Shown one piece after another: positions 8,053-15,506 of a stretch of DNA of 32,418 nt (positions are counted from its first letter, which is position 1; every line of letters starts with the position of its first letter). Source of the DNA: a beta proteobacterium AAP99 (GTDB lineage: Bacteria; Pseudomonadota; Gammaproteobacteria; Burkholderiales; Burkholderiaceae_C); NCBI GenBank assembly GCA_001295775.1, contig LJIA01000025.1, positions 1-32,418 on the forward strand, read 5' to 3'. The notes beneath the pieces are model-generated. The model was not told where the DNA came from. It saw only the letters and a list, made by a program, of their open reading frames with translations, and made no database searches. Both the position numbers and the translations under genes were made by a program.

Positions 8053-10932
8053 TCAGGCCGCCTTGGACGCTCCGCGAATCAGCCGCCGTACGGTCCGCGT
8101 GAAACCCGCTCTCGAGAAGTGCTCCGTATAGAAGACACGTGCAGCATCACTGTGCAGTTCATAGTTCACGCTCACGTCCATCAGACGCTGTGCGAGATCC
8201 TCACATGTACTCCAGCCAAGCTTTGCGTCGGCGTAGGACGAGTAGTCCGCCAGCAACGAACCCGGCTCAAAGCCGGTATAGAACAGAACAGGCAGACCGC
8301 ACCCCTGAGCCTCGACGCCGCCGCGGCCGCCGGATACGGGCGCCGAGCCGATGTAGACCGCCGCGTCAATTGCCTTGAGCGTCTCCCAGAGAGACGGCAC
8401 TGCGCCGACCGCGACGAAGCGCGATGGATCGACATCGGCAGACCGCAATGCAGTGCGGATTTCGCGCTCCCAGGCCGCCTCGAGCGGTCCGATGTGATAG
8501 TGAACTCCCGAGGTCGCAGAGAGCGCGGTGGTGACGATCCGCGACAACGCCACCGGTCCGGTCTGCGAGAACTTGCCCGAACGCCCAGCAGTGACGGTCG
8601 AGAACGCGTTGCCACGGACTGCCGTCGGCGGGCGTCTGCCCTGGTCCGCCACGTAAAGACGCAGCATTTCAGTCCCGGCGCCATGAAACTGAGAGCAGGT
8701 CACCTGCAGCTTGTCGGTGATGTCCACATGCCGGACGCTCTTCAGACTCGCGCCCAGGCTCGGGTTGTGGTCGCAATGGTGCACAAACGCACGACTCGCA
8801 GCGCCCGCTCCCAAGGTCCCCACGAAGGGGATCGGATCCTGGTGATGCGAGAGATACCACGTGCTTCTCGGCTGCAGTTGGCGCACAAGCTCATGCAGAT
8901 CCCCAGACTTCTGCCACAGATCGCCAGGGGAAAGCGTGAGTACTTGTACGCCCGCCAGCCGGCTTTCGATCCACGCAAAGCCCTCGGGACTCCGATTCAT
9001 GTGACCGAACAGATCTGTGAGCACGAGCACGGGGTTCTCGAGCTCCTTGCAAAGCTCCTCGACGATCTTCGAGTGACCGCCCAGCTCATAGAGTTCGGTG
9101 GCAATCACAAGGTGATTTGTGCGTGTTGCCCGAACCTTTGCGCCCCGGTGCTGGGCTGCCATGGCGTACGCCATCCGCTCCAGCAGCTGGTCGAAACCGG
9201 GGTAATACAGACTGTGGTGGGCAACACCGGGCGACATGAATGTCTTGTTGACGCTGTCAGCGACCAGCCAGAGCGCGTCTGAATGCCGGCCTGCCGCGTG
9301 CAACGCCTGGGCGCGTTCGACCTCAGCAGTGGCCTCGAGCGCAAGAGGCGCAGGTTCGACCGCCAGGGGCGTCGAAGGTGTCAGCGCTTGGTGAGTTGTT
9401 GACCCCGCGCGGATTCGTGCTTCGTCCGTGCCCGCGGACTCTGCTTGAACGCGCGGATCGTTCGCCGAGGAAGGGGCTTCATCGAAACTTCCAAAATCCT
9501 GCCGCATGACGCGCGCAAGTGTTTGTTCGGCCGGGGTCGTCAAGCGCTTGCGCAGTGCGAGGCGCATGCGAGCTGCACTCTGAACTGACGCAGGCTGACC
9601 CTGTGCATCAACCCACGCCAGCTCGGCTTGCTCGAACCGTGCATCGGTCCAGCCGAGCTTTGCGGCACCCTCGCAGAACAGGTGCCAGGAGTGTTCCGTG
9701 AATTGGCGCTTGATGCGGGGATCATGCGCTGAATAGGTGGAATCGCCGACAGGCAAGTCCACATGCAACTGCCCCCCTTCGGCCAGCAGGCTCAACGCAT
9801 TGCGCATGAAGAGCGCGATGTCGTCCGCATAAGCGGGCGCATCGCCGGCATCTATCAGTTCCACACCGCCCGGAGCAATCTCCATCGGCCCCGTCCAGGG
9901 CGACTCGCAGCGGATCGGAAGCGCTTGCGGGCTCGCAAGATCGAGAATCAGATCCGGCGCTTGAGCCTCATCTGCCGAAATGTTGCACCAACCCGACCGA
10001 TACTGTCGCCCACCGATCAAATGGATCCGCGCCGGCTGAACAGCGTGCGGTGCGCGTGATGACAGGTGGCCACGGTAGAAGCCGGCCGCGAATGCCATGA
10101 GATCCGCATAGGCCTCCACGGGGTCAAGACGTTCGAACGCTGCGAGCTTTTGCCTTGCCGAATCGTAGAAAGCGGCGCTGCGGAAGAACGCCTGAAAGAA
10201 CTGCTCAGGTTGTTGTGCATCCAGCCAGAAAACTGCGTCCTCGAACGCACTAGGCGGATTCAGCGCCAGGCGTCGTTCTGAAATCACAGGTGTTCCGAGC
10301 GAAAGGCAGTGCGATGCACGTACCTGCTCGAAGCGGCTGGTCTCGTAGAAGCTGCAGTTGAGCACCGCCTTGGCTTGCCGGATGTACTGATCGCGCTCAG
10401 GTCCGTAGACGATTCCGTCAAAGGTGCTGACGGACACGCCGGTCGATTCGATCCTGTCTATGAACTTGCGTCGCCGCTCGTTCATGCTCCCGAAAAACAG
10501 CAGCTCAATCGGCCGGTCTTCAAGCGCTGGCGCAGCCAGCCGGAGATAGGGCGCATGGAGAAAGGGTACCAGCGGGACATCGGCCGGCGTCGAACAGTAA
10601 GCCGAGACGTTACCGGGGTCGTAGTCGATGACCGCCGAGGTCCGCAGCAAGGCGAGGTATTCAGCGCTGACCGGCGCGCCACCCGGCCCGAGCTGCTCCA
10701 GATTGAAGAACATGCAGGCATGGCGTTCACGCTGTGCGGGGTCGAAGCCGAGATGGGCGCCGAACACGATGTTGACGGCATCATGGCGCAGGCGATTCTT
10801 GGCGAAGCTCACCTCCGCGCCGAATCGCTCAAGCTGATAGCCCACGAAACGCGCCTGGTCCACAAAGCCCAGCGAGTGAACATAGCCAGCCGGCTGGATG
10901 ACGGTCAGATGGACGCGGGGCAGTTCACTCAT
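8053..10932 (-). CDS. multidomain glycosyltransferase (GT + methyltransferase-like + GT), 959 aa
   Basis: Large protein with three regions. Residues about 1-290 look like a CgeB-type glycosyltransferase: LLFFGSMNERRRKF, AKAVLNCSFYETSRFEQVR and SHCLSLGTPVISERRLALN form a GT-B donor-side layout. Residues about 302-465 resemble a degenerate SAM-methyltransferase-like domain (GWCNISADEAQAPDLILDLASP, then MRNALSLLAEGGQLHVDLPVG), with no clear SAM motif I. A Pro/Ala/Ser linker spans about 485-540. Residues about 600-955 form a second GT-B-like glycosyltransferase (LYELGGHSKIVEEL, FVHHCDHNPSLG, DAAVYIGSAPVSGGRGGVEAQGCGLPVLFY). Transfer of a sugar to flagellin, or elongation of a flagellin glycan, is the contextual guess. 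The start ATG at 10932 is preceded by AAGG. A poor sigma-28-like candidate lies 47 bases upstream. Confidence 0.75.
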   Translation of the reverse strand: MSELPRVHLTVIQPAGYVHSLGFVDQARFVGYQLERFGAEVSFAKNRLRHDAVNIVFGAHLGFDPAQRERHACMFFNLEQLGPGGAPVSAEYLALLRTSAVIDYDPGNVSAYCSTPADVPLVPFLHAPYLRLAAPALEDRPIELLFFGSMNERRRKFIDRIESTGVSVSTFDGIVYGPERDQYIRQAKAVLNCSFYETSRFEQVRASHCLSLGTPVISERRLALNPPSAFEDAVFWLDAQQPEQFFQAFFRSAAFYDSARQKLAAFERLDPVEAYADLMAFAAGFYRGHLSSRAPHAVQPARIHLIGGRQYRSGWCNISADEAQAPDLILDLASPQALPIRCESPWTGPMEIAPGGVELIDAGDAPAYADDIALFMRNALSLLAEGGQLHVDLPVGDSTYSAHDPRIKRQFTEHSWHLFCEGAAKLGWTDARFEQAELAWVDAQGQPASVQSAARMRLALRKRLTTPAEQTLARVMRQDFGSFDEAPSSANDPRVQAESAGTDEARIRAGSTTHQALTPSTPLAVEPAPLALEATAEVERAQALHAAGRHSDALWLVADSVNKTFMSPGVAHHSLYYPGFDQLLERMAYAMAAQHRGAKVRATRTNHLVIATELYELGGHSKIVEELCKELENPVLVLTDLFGHMNRSPEGFAWIESRLAGVQVLTLSPGDLWQKSGDLHELVRQLQPRSTWYLSHHQDPIPFVGTLGAGAASRAFVHHCDHNPSLGASLKSVRHVDITDKLQVTCSQFHGAGTEMLRLYVADQGRRPPTAVRGNAFSTVTAGRSGKFSQTGPVALSRIVTTALSATSGVHYHIGPLEAAWEREIRTALRSADVDPSRFVAVGAVPSLWETLKAIDAAVYIGSAPVSGGRGGVEAQGCGLPVLFYTGFEPGSLLADYSSYADAKLGWSTCEDLAQRLMDVSVNYELHSDAARVFYTEHFSRAGFTRTVRRLIRGASKAA

Positions 10933-10954
10933 GGCACGGGCCTTCTCATGAAGC

Positions 10955-10970
10955 GAGCCAGCGCTGGCTC
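10955..10970. repeat. perfect 16-bp palindrome upstream of the 959-aa glycosyltransferase
   Basis: GAGCCAGCGCTGGCTC is its own reverse complement and lies 23 bases upstream of the glycosyltransferase ATG on the minus strand, in the 126-base gap after the OGT-like gene. No T-run follows on the minus strand, so a terminator is unlikely. It could be a regulator site or a leader hairpin. Confidence 0.6.
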
Positions 10971-10978
10971 ATTCAGAC

Positions 10979-11005
10979 TGAGTGGCAGCGTATGAGGGAA
11001 CTTGA
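10979..11005 (-). promoter_or_regulatory. weak sigma-28-like promoter candidate for the glycosyltransferase run
   Basis: On the minus strand, TCAAGTTC (11005-10998) is followed by 11 bases and then GCCACTCA (10986-10979). The -35 box and spacing match the sites found for fliC and fliD, but the -10 box keeps only GCC plus scattered matches to GCCGATAA. It would place transcription of the 959-residue gene and its followers under flagellar control. A chance match is quite possible. Confidence 0.25.
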
Positions 11006-11058
11006 GCGCCTGATCCTCGAAAAAGCGGGCCTAAAGCCTGCCGGTCTGCCCAGGAAGC

Positions 11059-12975
11059 TCAGGCGCGGTCGGCCGGAAGATGATCGGGCGGCAAACCTTG
11101 GGCCTGGCGTTGAGCCATGCGTACCAGGAGCGCCTCAAAGTCTCGCGCATAGCGCATGCTGTCAAACAGGGGGCTGCTCTCTCGCGCTTCACGCAGGCCG
11201 GTCCGCAAATCCGCCAGTCGTTGCGGCGATCTGGCGAGTTTGACGGCCAGCTCGACATACTGGTCCGCAGTCTGGCAAACCAGCTCAGGCTGCCCCACGG
11301 CCCGCACCAGACTGGCTGCCACTCGCGCGGCGAAGGCGTCGCCTTGCTGCGTCAGGACCGGAACACCGGCCCATAAGGCATCCGATGCGGTTGTATGTGC
11401 GTTGACCGGCAGCGTGTCGAGGAACAGGTCGGCTAACTGCAAGCGAGCCAGATGATCTGCAATCCCGGTTTTTGGCGCAAACACGATCCTCGCAGGATCA
11501 AGCCCCGCAGACTCAAGTGACGCACGCAGGTTGCGTTCTGCTTGCGGGTTCGAACCGAGCAACCAGAGCACACTGCCGGGCACCGCGCGAAGAATCTGGA
11601 TCCACAGCGCAAACCCAGACTCCGTGATCTTGTAGTTCTGGTTGAAGCAGCAGAACACCACTCCGCACTCAGGCAGCCCTTGTGAGGCGCGAGACACGGC
11701 GGGGCCGATGCGCCGCTTCCGGTCATTGGGCTGATAGCAGTGAGGGAGCTGCGCAATCTTCTCGGAGTAGTGATCTGCAAGTTCAACAGGAGAGACGACA
11801 GCATCGGAAATCACGTAGTCATGAACCGGACTGCCCATGGTTCCTGGGTAGGCGAGGAAGGCGGCCTGCACTGGCGCAGGCCGGTAGGCCATGATCCCGG
11901 GACGCGCGTCCTTGATATAGCCCTTCAGGTCAATCAGGATATCGATCTGATCGTCGCGGATGCGCTGCGCGGCCTGCAGATCTGAAAGCTCACCGACTTC
12001 CACAAAGTGTTCGGCGGCGGCCACCGTGCGTCGGCGCAGTTCCGATCCGTCGTCCGGGCTGTAGGAGTACAGGAAAACCTCGAAGCGAGCGCGATCGTGC
12101 AGTTCGAGTGCCTCGATCCAGAGCAGCATGGTGGCGTGGTTGCAGAAATCCGCGGAGACATAGCCCACACGTAGTCTGCGCGTACCGTCCCAGCGCAGTC
12201 CAGAAGCGGGCAGCGGCTTGATCGGATCACAGATCTGTCGTGCAACACGGCTGTTGAGTACCCGTTGCATCTCCGCGTTCAGGCCTGCGGCCATGCCGAT
12301 GAACGGGTCGACGGTCAGCGCCTCGTCGGCGCGCAGGCCCTCTTCAAGCGCCTTCAGATCCGCCCCCAGGCTCGACCACGAGCACGCGAGTTGGTGATTG
12401 AAGATCGTGTGGCCCAGATGCTGAATCAGACGCGGCTCCAGCAGGTACGCAGTTCGAAAGCTCTCTGCGGCTTCCTGATACATGCCGATCATGCGCAGCG
12501 TGCCGCCAAGACCCATGTGCGCGCGGGCGAGGTCAGGGGCGATCGTCATGGCTCTGAGATAGGCGCCGATGCTTTCCTGGAATCGTTGCGCGGACATGAA
12601 GCACAGCCCAGCCTCGACGAGCAATTCAGCATCCTGGCAATCGGCATCCGCAATCTGCGCATAGTCCACACTGGCTTCGGCGTATCGCGCTTGCTGGCGC
12701 AGGCAGTCGGCGCGGATTCGACGCGCGATTGCCAGGCCGGGCTTCGCTCGCAGGGCCTGGCTTGCGTAGTCGATCGCTTCACCCAAACGGCCCTGCTTGC
12801 GCATGACCTGCGCGAGATTGAGCAGCACCCAGTCATCGTCGGGCTGTACCCGCGCTGCGGCATGGAGCTGCTTCTCGGCCTGCTGCCACTGCTGTGCAGC
12901 CATTGCACGTGCAACTTGCCCGGTCGTTGCAGACCGATCTGCGCGCAAAGGTCGAATTCCAGATCGCTTGCTCAT
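11059..12975 (-). CDS. TPR-containing O-GlcNAc transferase-like protein (SPINDLY/OGT family, GT41)
   Basis: 638 residues. The N-terminal part (about 20-185) is a run of tetratricopeptide repeats (WVLLNLAQVMRKQGRLGEAIDYASQALRAKPG, ARAHMGLGGTLRMIGMYQEAAESF). The C-terminal part (about 265-625) is the GT41 catalytic region: LRVGYVSADFCNHATMLL with H280 in the conserved histidine position, LAYPGTMGSPVHDYVISD, FCCFNQNYKITESGFALW with the conserved lysine, SVLWLL, and LFLDTLPVNAHTTASDALWAGVPVLT. Known bacterial members transfer sugars from nucleotide sugars to Ser/Thr of proteins, including adhesins and flagellin. It is divergent from fliC across a 492-base gap, which fits a flagellin O-glycosyltransferase; that target is inferred. 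The ribosome site is weak. Confidence 0.85.
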   Translation of the reverse strand: MSKRSGIRPLRADRSATTGQVARAMAAQQWQQAEKQLHAAARVQPDDDWVLLNLAQVMRKQGRLGEAIDYASQALRAKPGLAIARRIRADCLRQQARYAEASVDYAQIADADCQDAELLVEAGLCFMSAQRFQESIGAYLRAMTIAPDLARAHMGLGGTLRMIGMYQEAAESFRTAYLLEPRLIQHLGHTIFNHQLACSWSSLGADLKALEEGLRADEALTVDPFIGMAAGLNAEMQRVLNSRVARQICDPIKPLPASGLRWDGTRRLRVGYVSADFCNHATMLLWIEALELHDRARFEVFLYSYSPDDGSELRRRTVAAAEHFVEVGELSDLQAAQRIRDDQIDILIDLKGYIKDARPGIMAYRPAPVQAAFLAYPGTMGSPVHDYVISDAVVSPVELADHYSEKIAQLPHCYQPNDRKRRIGPAVSRASQGLPECGVVFCCFNQNYKITESGFALWIQILRAVPGSVLWLLGSNPQAERNLRASLESAGLDPARIVFAPKTGIADHLARLQLADLFLDTLPVNAHTTASDALWAGVPVLTQQGDAFAARVAASLVRAVGQPELVCQTADQYVELAVKLARSPQRLADLRTGLREARESSPLFDSMRYARDFEALLVRMAQRQAQGLPPDHLPADRA

Positions 12976-13137
12976 GTCGGATATCCATCAATGGATTTGC
13001 GGCCGGTTTGGCACGGAACTCCACAAACTGTAGGCCGCTGCCCCGCAGCAGATCGCTCGAACAGCACGACACAAGCCCCACAGTTCGGTCCCTGACCGCT
13101 GTTGATGGCCGGACACGCGCCGCTGTTTGTTGGCCGC

Positions 13138-13164
13138 TCAAGTTCCACCGCGAGCTGCCGAACG
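13138..13164 (+). promoter_or_regulatory. second, upstream sigma-28-like promoter candidate for fliC
   Basis: TCAAGTTC (13138-13145), 11 bases, GCCGAACG (13157-13164). The -35 and spacing are as in the stronger site 126 bases downstream, and the first six bases of the -10 (GCCGAA) are also the same. Its distance to the fliC ATG would give a leader of roughly 300 bases. Weaker evidence than the proximal site. Confidence 0.4.
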
Positions 13165-13263
13165 CGTGCGCGTCTGGACAAGGCGGCACTTGCGCTCGGT
13201 CGCTAGTGCAGCGGTTCCGTTTCATCAGTGGTGCAGCGGGCGCGAGACAAGCATCGCTTTCCC

Positions 13264-13290
13264 TCAAGTTTCTTGACAGGGGGCCGAAAC
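13264..13290 (+). promoter_or_regulatory. sigma-28 (FliA) promoter of the first flagellin gene
   Basis: TCAAGTTT (13264-13271), an 11-base spacer, and GCCGAAAC (13283-13290) closely follow the FliA consensus TAAAGTTT-N11-GCCGATAA. Transcription would begin near 13297 and leave a leader of about 170 bases before the fliC ATG at 13468. The leader contains several inverted repeats: TCTCGGC/GCCGAGA, CCCCG/CGGGG and CCCGGT/ACCGGG. Confidence 0.8.
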
Positions 13291-13405
13291 ACTGCCCAAC
13301 GGAACGGACTTCTCAACCGCTCCGTGGCCCGACCCCCACTTAGTGCGGGGCAGGCTTCTCGGCAAAGCAGTGCGCCGAGATTCCCCGCGGTGTCGGGGTC
13401 AAGGT

Positions 13406-13436
13406 CCCGGTAATCCGGCCTGAATTGGCAACCGGG
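13406..13436 (+). promoter_or_regulatory. leader inverted repeat before first flagellin (CCCGGT...ACCGGG)
   Basis: CCCGGT at 13406-13411 and ACCGGG at 13431-13436 can pair around a 19-base loop, ending 31 bases before the fliC ATG. A similar pair sits in the leader of the second flagellin at 14583-14602, both preceded by GGT. The repeat may influence translation or mRNA stability of the flagellins. Confidence 0.45.
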
Positions 13437-13467
13437 TTGGGTTTGTCTCAGTTAAGGAGTTTCGAAA

Positions 13468-14310
13468 ATGCAAGTCATCAACACGAACATCGCATCGCTC
13501 AACGCGCAGCGCAATGTCACCTCTACGCAGAACTCGCTGGCTACCTCGATCCAGCGTCTGTCCACCGGCCTGCGTATCAACAGCGCCAAGGACGACGCCG
13601 CGGGTCTGGCCATCGCCGAGCGCATGAACGCTCAAGTGCGCGGCATGAACGTCGGCCTGCGCAACGCCGCCGACGGCATTTCGCTGGCGCAGACCGCTGA
13701 AGGCGCGCTCGGTCAGGCTGGCGATGCGCTGCAGCGCATGCGTGAACTGGCCCTCCAGGCTCGCAACGGCACGAACTCGCCCAGCGACAAGGACTCCCTG
13801 CAGCGCGAATTCGCCGAACTGCAATCCGAAATCGGCCGCGTGCTCGGCGGCACGACCTTCAACGGCGTGACCATCCTCGGCGCATCTGCGGGTGCCACGG
13901 TGTTCCAGGTCGGCGCTGGCACCACCGCCAACGATTCGATCACCATCACCACCAACAACATGGTGACCGATGGTTCGATCTCGGCGGTGACGGCGAGCAC
14001 CGCCACGATCAACAGCACGGCAACGGCAACCTCGTTGGCAACGGTGATCGACAACATCGACGCCGCCATCAACCGAGTGAACAGCGAGCGTGCTCTGTTC
14101 GGTGCATCGCAGAACCGCTTCCAGTCGGTGATCAACAACCTGCAAGTGGCTCGTGAAAGCCAGTCGGCTGCCAAGAGCCGGATCATGGATGCGGACTTCG
14201 CGGCTGAAACGGCCAACCTGTCGCGCTCCCAGGTGCTTCAGCAGGCTGGCAACGCGATGCTCTCGCAGGCCAACCAGCTGCCGCAGGGCGTTCTGGCTCT
14301 GCTGCGCTGA
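13468..14310 (+). CDS. fliC: flagellin, copy 1
   Basis: Structural subunit of the flagellar filament, exported through the flagellar secretion channel. Only 280 residues, so the outer D2/D3 domains of longer flagellins are missing. The N-terminal D0/D1 part shows QVINTNIASLNAQRN, LSTGLRINSAKDDAAGLAIA and the helix LQRMRELALQARNGTNS, which corresponds to the TLR5-recognised region of other flagellins. The C-terminal part shows SRIMDADFAAETANLSRSQ and ends QANQLPQGVLALLR. Residues 152-189 contain 18 Ser/Thr among 38 residues, a plausible O-glycosylation zone. The start has an AAGGAG site. A strong sigma-28 promoter lies upstream and hairpins follow the stop. The next gene is a near duplicate. 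Confidence 0.97.
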   Translation: MQVINTNIASLNAQRNVTSTQNSLATSIQRLSTGLRINSAKDDAAGLAIAERMNAQVRGMNVGLRNAADGISLAQTAEGALGQAGDALQRMRELALQARNGTNSPSDKDSLQREFAELQSEIGRVLGGTTFNGVTILGASAGATVFQVGAGTTANDSITITTNNMVTDGSISAVTASTATINSTATATSLATVIDNIDAAINRVNSERALFGASQNRFQSVINNLQVARESQSAAKSRIMDADFAAETANLSRSQVLQQAGNAMLSQANQLPQGVLALLR

Positions 14311-14323
14311 TCAGCGCGCAAGC

Positions 14324-14354
14324 GGCCCGCGCAGGTGTTCCGCCTGCGCGGGCC
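14324..14354 (+). terminator. strong GC hairpin after first flagellin
   Basis: GGCCCGCGCAGG (14324-14335) and CCTGCGCGGGCC (14343-14354) form a perfect 12-base stem with a seven-base loop, 13 bases after the fliC stop. No T-run follows directly. It could be an RNA-stabilising 3' hairpin or part of a compound terminator. Confidence 0.6.
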
Positions 14355-14357
14355 CAG

Positions 14358-14383
14358 CAGGCTGCCGAAGTTCTGGCAGCCTG
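14358..14383 (+). terminator. second hairpin after first flagellin
   Basis: CAGGCTGCC (14358-14366) and GGCAGCCTG (14375-14383) form a perfect nine-base stem with an eight-base loop, four bases after the first hairpin. No T-run follows. It is part of a series of three hairpins between the flagellin genes. Confidence 0.5.
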
Positions 14384-14391
14384 ACGGCGGT

Positions 14392-14430
14392 ACCCGGTGC
14401 AAAACTGCGCCGGGTTTTCGTCGTTTTTCG
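14392..14430 (+). terminator. intrinsic terminator between the two flagellin genes
   Basis: The arms ACCCGGTGCA (14392-14401) and TGCGCCGGGT (14406-14415) pair over ten bases with one G-U, loop AAAC. They are followed by TTTCG and then a run of five T. This is the clearest Rho-independent terminator of the three hairpins and should end most fliC transcripts before the second copy. Confidence 0.75.
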
Positions 14431-14634
14431 ATCGACCGCGAGAACTGACGCTCGCCTAATGTGACATCGAGTCCTCTGGAACTCTTGGCTGTACGTCTCT
14501 GCGCGCTGCGTGGACGTACTGATCCAGACCCCTGACCGTCCTGTGACGCTGCACGGATGATCGGGTCGGGCGGGGGGCTGGTCCCGGTACGTATTCACCG
14601 GGCTTGAACGATTCACTTTATTGGAGCTTCAGCC

Positions 14635-15483
14635 ATGTCTCAGGTCATCAACACCAACCTTGCATCACTCAATGCACAGCGCAACGTCAGCACGACGCAG
14701 GCGTCGCTGGCCACCTCGATCCAGCGCCTGTCAACCGGCTTGCGCGTGAACAGCGCCAAGGACGACGCAGCAGGTCTTGCGATCGCGGAGCGCATGAATT
14801 CCCAGGCTCGCGGCATGAGCGTTGCCCTGCGCAACGCCGCCGACGGCATCTCGCTGGCGCAGGTCGCCGAAGGCGCGTTGGGTCAGGCGTCCGAAGCCAT
14901 GCAGCGCATGCGCGAGCTCGCCCTGCAGGCACGCAACGGCACCAACTCGCCGGGCGACAAGGACGCGCTGCAGCGCGAATTCGCTGAACTGCAATCCGAG
15001 GTCGGCCGCGTCCTCGCAGGCACAACCTTCAACGGCATCTCGATCCTCGGCGCATCCGCTGGCGCCACCACCTTCCAGATCGGCGCAGGCACCACGGCCA
15101 ACGACTCGATCACCGTGACCACCAACAACATGGTGACGGATGGCTCGATTTCTGCCGTCACCGCCAGCACGGCAACGATCAACAGCACCGCCACGGCCAC
15201 ATCGATCGCCACAGTGATCGACAACCTGGACGCGGCGCTGAATCGGATCAACAGCGAACGTGCCCTGTTCGGTGCCACGCAGAACCGCTTCCAGTCCGTG
15301 ATCTCCAGCCTGCAGGTGGCGCGTGAGAACCAGACGGCTGCCAAGAGCCGGATCATGGACGCCGACTTCGCAGCGGAAACCGCCAACCTGTCGCGTGCCC
15401 AGGTGCTGCAGCAGGCCGGCAACGCCATGCTCTCGCAGGCGAACCAGCTGCCGCAGGGCGTGCTCAGTCTGCTTCGGGGCTGA
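14635..15483 (+). CDS. fliC: flagellin, copy 2
   Basis: 282-residue flagellin, a tandem paralogue of the gene at 13468; about 33 differences in 279 aligned residues by eye (near 88 percent identity). The same short D0/D1-only architecture is present: SQVINTNLASLNAQRN, LSTGLRVNSAKDDAAG, LQRMRELA-type helix replaced by MQRMRELALQARNGTNS, and QANQLPQGVLSLLRG at the end. The Ser/Thr-rich stretch (TTANDSIT to NSTATATS) differs from copy 1 at a single Ile/Val position, less than the flanking helices do. A GGAG site precedes the ATG. A terminator lies before it and another after it, so it seems to be an independent unit, but no sigma-28 motif was found. Both copies may be co-polymerised, or used in different conditions. 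Confidence 0.97.
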   Translation: MSQVINTNLASLNAQRNVSTTQASLATSIQRLSTGLRVNSAKDDAAGLAIAERMNSQARGMSVALRNAADGISLAQVAEGALGQASEAMQRMRELALQARNGTNSPGDKDALQREFAELQSEVGRVLAGTTFNGISILGASAGATTFQIGAGTTANDSITVTTNNMVTDGSISAVTASTATINSTATATSIATVIDNLDAALNRINSERALFGATQNRFQSVISSLQVARENQTAAKSRIMDADFAAETANLSRAQVLQQAGNAMLSQANQLPQGVLSLLRG

Positions 15484-15506
15484 TCGGCACGCCGTATCCA
15501 GACAGA

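Larger units (their letters stand above)
14311..14634 (+). other. intergenic region between the flagellin genes
   Basis: The first 120 bases hold three hairpins (listed separately). The remaining roughly 200 bases should carry the promoter of the second flagellin, but I found neither a TCAAG-type sigma-28 site nor a GG-N10-GC sigma-54 site. Near the end, CCCGGT (14583-14588) and ACCGGG (14597-14602) form a small stem about 30 bases before the ATG. Confidence 0.6.

Noticed and set aside
6435-9282. Long plus-strand open frames (555 and 421 codons) opposite the glycosylation genes
   Set aside because: They lie antisense to clearly recognisable proteins, have no family resemblance, and are rich in residues expected from reading GC-rich genes on the other strand.
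13250-13276. Minus-strand TCAAGAAA as a sigma-28 -35 box for the OGT-like gene
   Set aside because: It overlaps the plus-strand fliC promoter, and no acceptable -10 box occurs at 10-12 bases spacing.
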